Under the pieces are notes generated by a model that was not told the DNA's origin, did no database searches, and saw only the letters and a program-made list of their open reading frames with translations. 64,000 nucleotides of DNA from an uncultured Bacteroidota bacterium (GTDB lineage: Bacteria; Bacteroidota; Bacteroidia; Flavobacteriales_F; PHOS-HE28), in contig CADEDY010000008.1 in the NCBI GenBank assembly GCA_902826215.1, positions 62,001 to 126,000 on the forward strand, written 5' to 3'. A program made the translations under genes and the position numbers. Positions 63,438-64,000 of the stretch are shown in pieces (position 1 is the first letter of the stretch; every line of letters begins with the position of its first letter).

Positions 63438-64000
63438 TCAGTGCGCGATCACCACCAGTTGATGGCCGATCATGCGACCTTGATGATCGTGCACACGTGC
63501 CGCATACACGCCCGAGGGCAAGGCGCTGGTATCCACGAGTGGCATGTTGGTAGAAGTCAACGCGAGCCGACCATCCATGGTGAAAAGGTTGAGCGTTGCA
63601 TGCATTGGGAACGCGGCCAAGCTCAGGTGGTCAGTGGCCGGGTTCGGTTGGATCAACGCGCTGTCGCCCTCGCGTTCGGCCATTCCTGTCGTTAACCCGA
63701 GCGTATACAATTCCTGTCCAACGGCGGTCAGGTAATTCGCGCGGAAGAACAGGGTTCCACTGCAACTGCGCATGACGGTGGCATTCGCGAACGGCGAGAT
63801 CACATCACTACCGGGGAAGAGGATCTCCGCCGTACCAGCTTCTGTACCATCGGTGCGCCAGAGCTGCCGGTAGGTGCTGGCACCGATGGCCGTGATGTAC
63901 AACGATCCATTGTGACTGCAGAGGTTGTCCGGGTTGGTGTAACCGAACGTAGGCCACGACACGGTGCCCGGCTGTGTTCCATCGCTTTGCCAGATCAGGG
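63438..64000 (-). CDS. T9SS protein with ELWRTDGT repeats, 3' part only
   Basis: The frame is open to the right edge, so only the last 187 codons are visible and the start lies beyond 64000. Two ELWRTDGT-type repeats are seen (IWQSDGTQPGT and LWRTDGTEAGT), each the loop of a beta-propeller-like blade found in large Bacteroidota and cyanobacterial surface proteins. The last 80 residues form a T9SS type A domain (LIQPNPATDHLSLA, NLFTMDGRLALTST, ending GHQLVVIAH). The apparent ATG-less start at 63962 is internal. Exported; substrate unknown. Confidence 0.82.
   Translation of the reverse strand, partial: LIWQSDGTQPGTVSWPTFGYTNPDNLCSHNGSLYITAIGASTYRQLWRTDGTEAGTAEILFPGSDVISPFANATVMRSCSGTLFFRANYLTAVGQELYTLGLTTGMAEREGDSALIQPNPATDHLSLAAFPMHATLNLFTMDGRLALTSTNMPLVDTSALPSGVYAARVHDHQGRMIGHQLVVIAH

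Overview
The window (about 57% GC by eye, no mobile elements, phage or CRISPR seen) is chromosome from a member of the Bacteroidota, most likely an uncultured, fairly GC-rich Flavobacteriales-like lineage. The reasons are: many large secreted proteins ending in the type IX secretion (T9SS, type A) sorting domain; promoters of the Bacteroidota form (TTTG, 19 bp, TAnnTTTG) with no Shine-Dalgarno sequences; FISUMP-domain, choice-of-anchor B and ELWRTDGT-repeat proteins; split transketolase; and a RibBA fusion. I cannot name the genus.

Layout. 1-7.1 kb: the 3' end of a T9SS adhesin, a lipoprotein, a small HD hydrolase, a lipoprotein dipeptidyl peptidase III, a YkuK-like RNase H-fold protein, tRNA-Leu(CAG) and a membrane protein. 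7.1-12.4 kb: envelope functions (M23/LysM peptidase, membrane transglutaminase-like protein, a two-domain OlsF-like acyltransferase, an LpxH-like hydrolase, a CoA-binding protein). 12.4-21.6 kb, all minus strand: M43 metalloprotease, class III aminotransferase, an ECF sigma/anti-sigma/Spy-like module, and the two transketolase halves separated by a secreted von Willebrand factor A protein. 22-32.3 kb, plus strand: ychF, a secreted metzincin with dockerin-like repeats, and topoisomerase IV (parE, parC) with two exported-protein genes in between. 32.3-38.5 kb: a VCBS-repeat T9SS protein, a universal stress protein and a choice-of-anchor B T9SS protein. 38.5-51.1 kb: a TPR protein, tsaD, a TamB homologue, ribBA, two glycosyltransferases, an LptF/LptG permease and a START-like protein with a histone H1-like tail. 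51.2-54.3 kb: tRNA-Met(CAT) and a cluster of three small secreted proteins, two of them recently duplicated FISUMP proteins. 54.3-64 kb: an S9 dipeptidyl peptidase IV-like enzyme, a thioesterase, an alpha/beta hydrolase, a 1594-residue repeat-rich T9SS protein and the 3' end of another T9SS gene.

How the genes fit together. Housekeeping genes are interleaved with a surface and secretion programme: at least seven T9SS cargo proteins, three or four secreted or lipoprotein peptidases, outer-membrane biogenesis (TamB, LptF/G, LpxH-like, aminolipid acyltransferase) and an envelope-stress sigma factor module.

The points most worth a second look are the tkt-vWA-tkt gene order, the H1-tailed START protein, the FISUMP cluster with conserved 5' halves and divergent 3' ends, and TAnnTTTG boxes sitting only 4-10 nt before start codons, which predicts leaderless mRNAs. 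I found no clearly new defence or mobile system.
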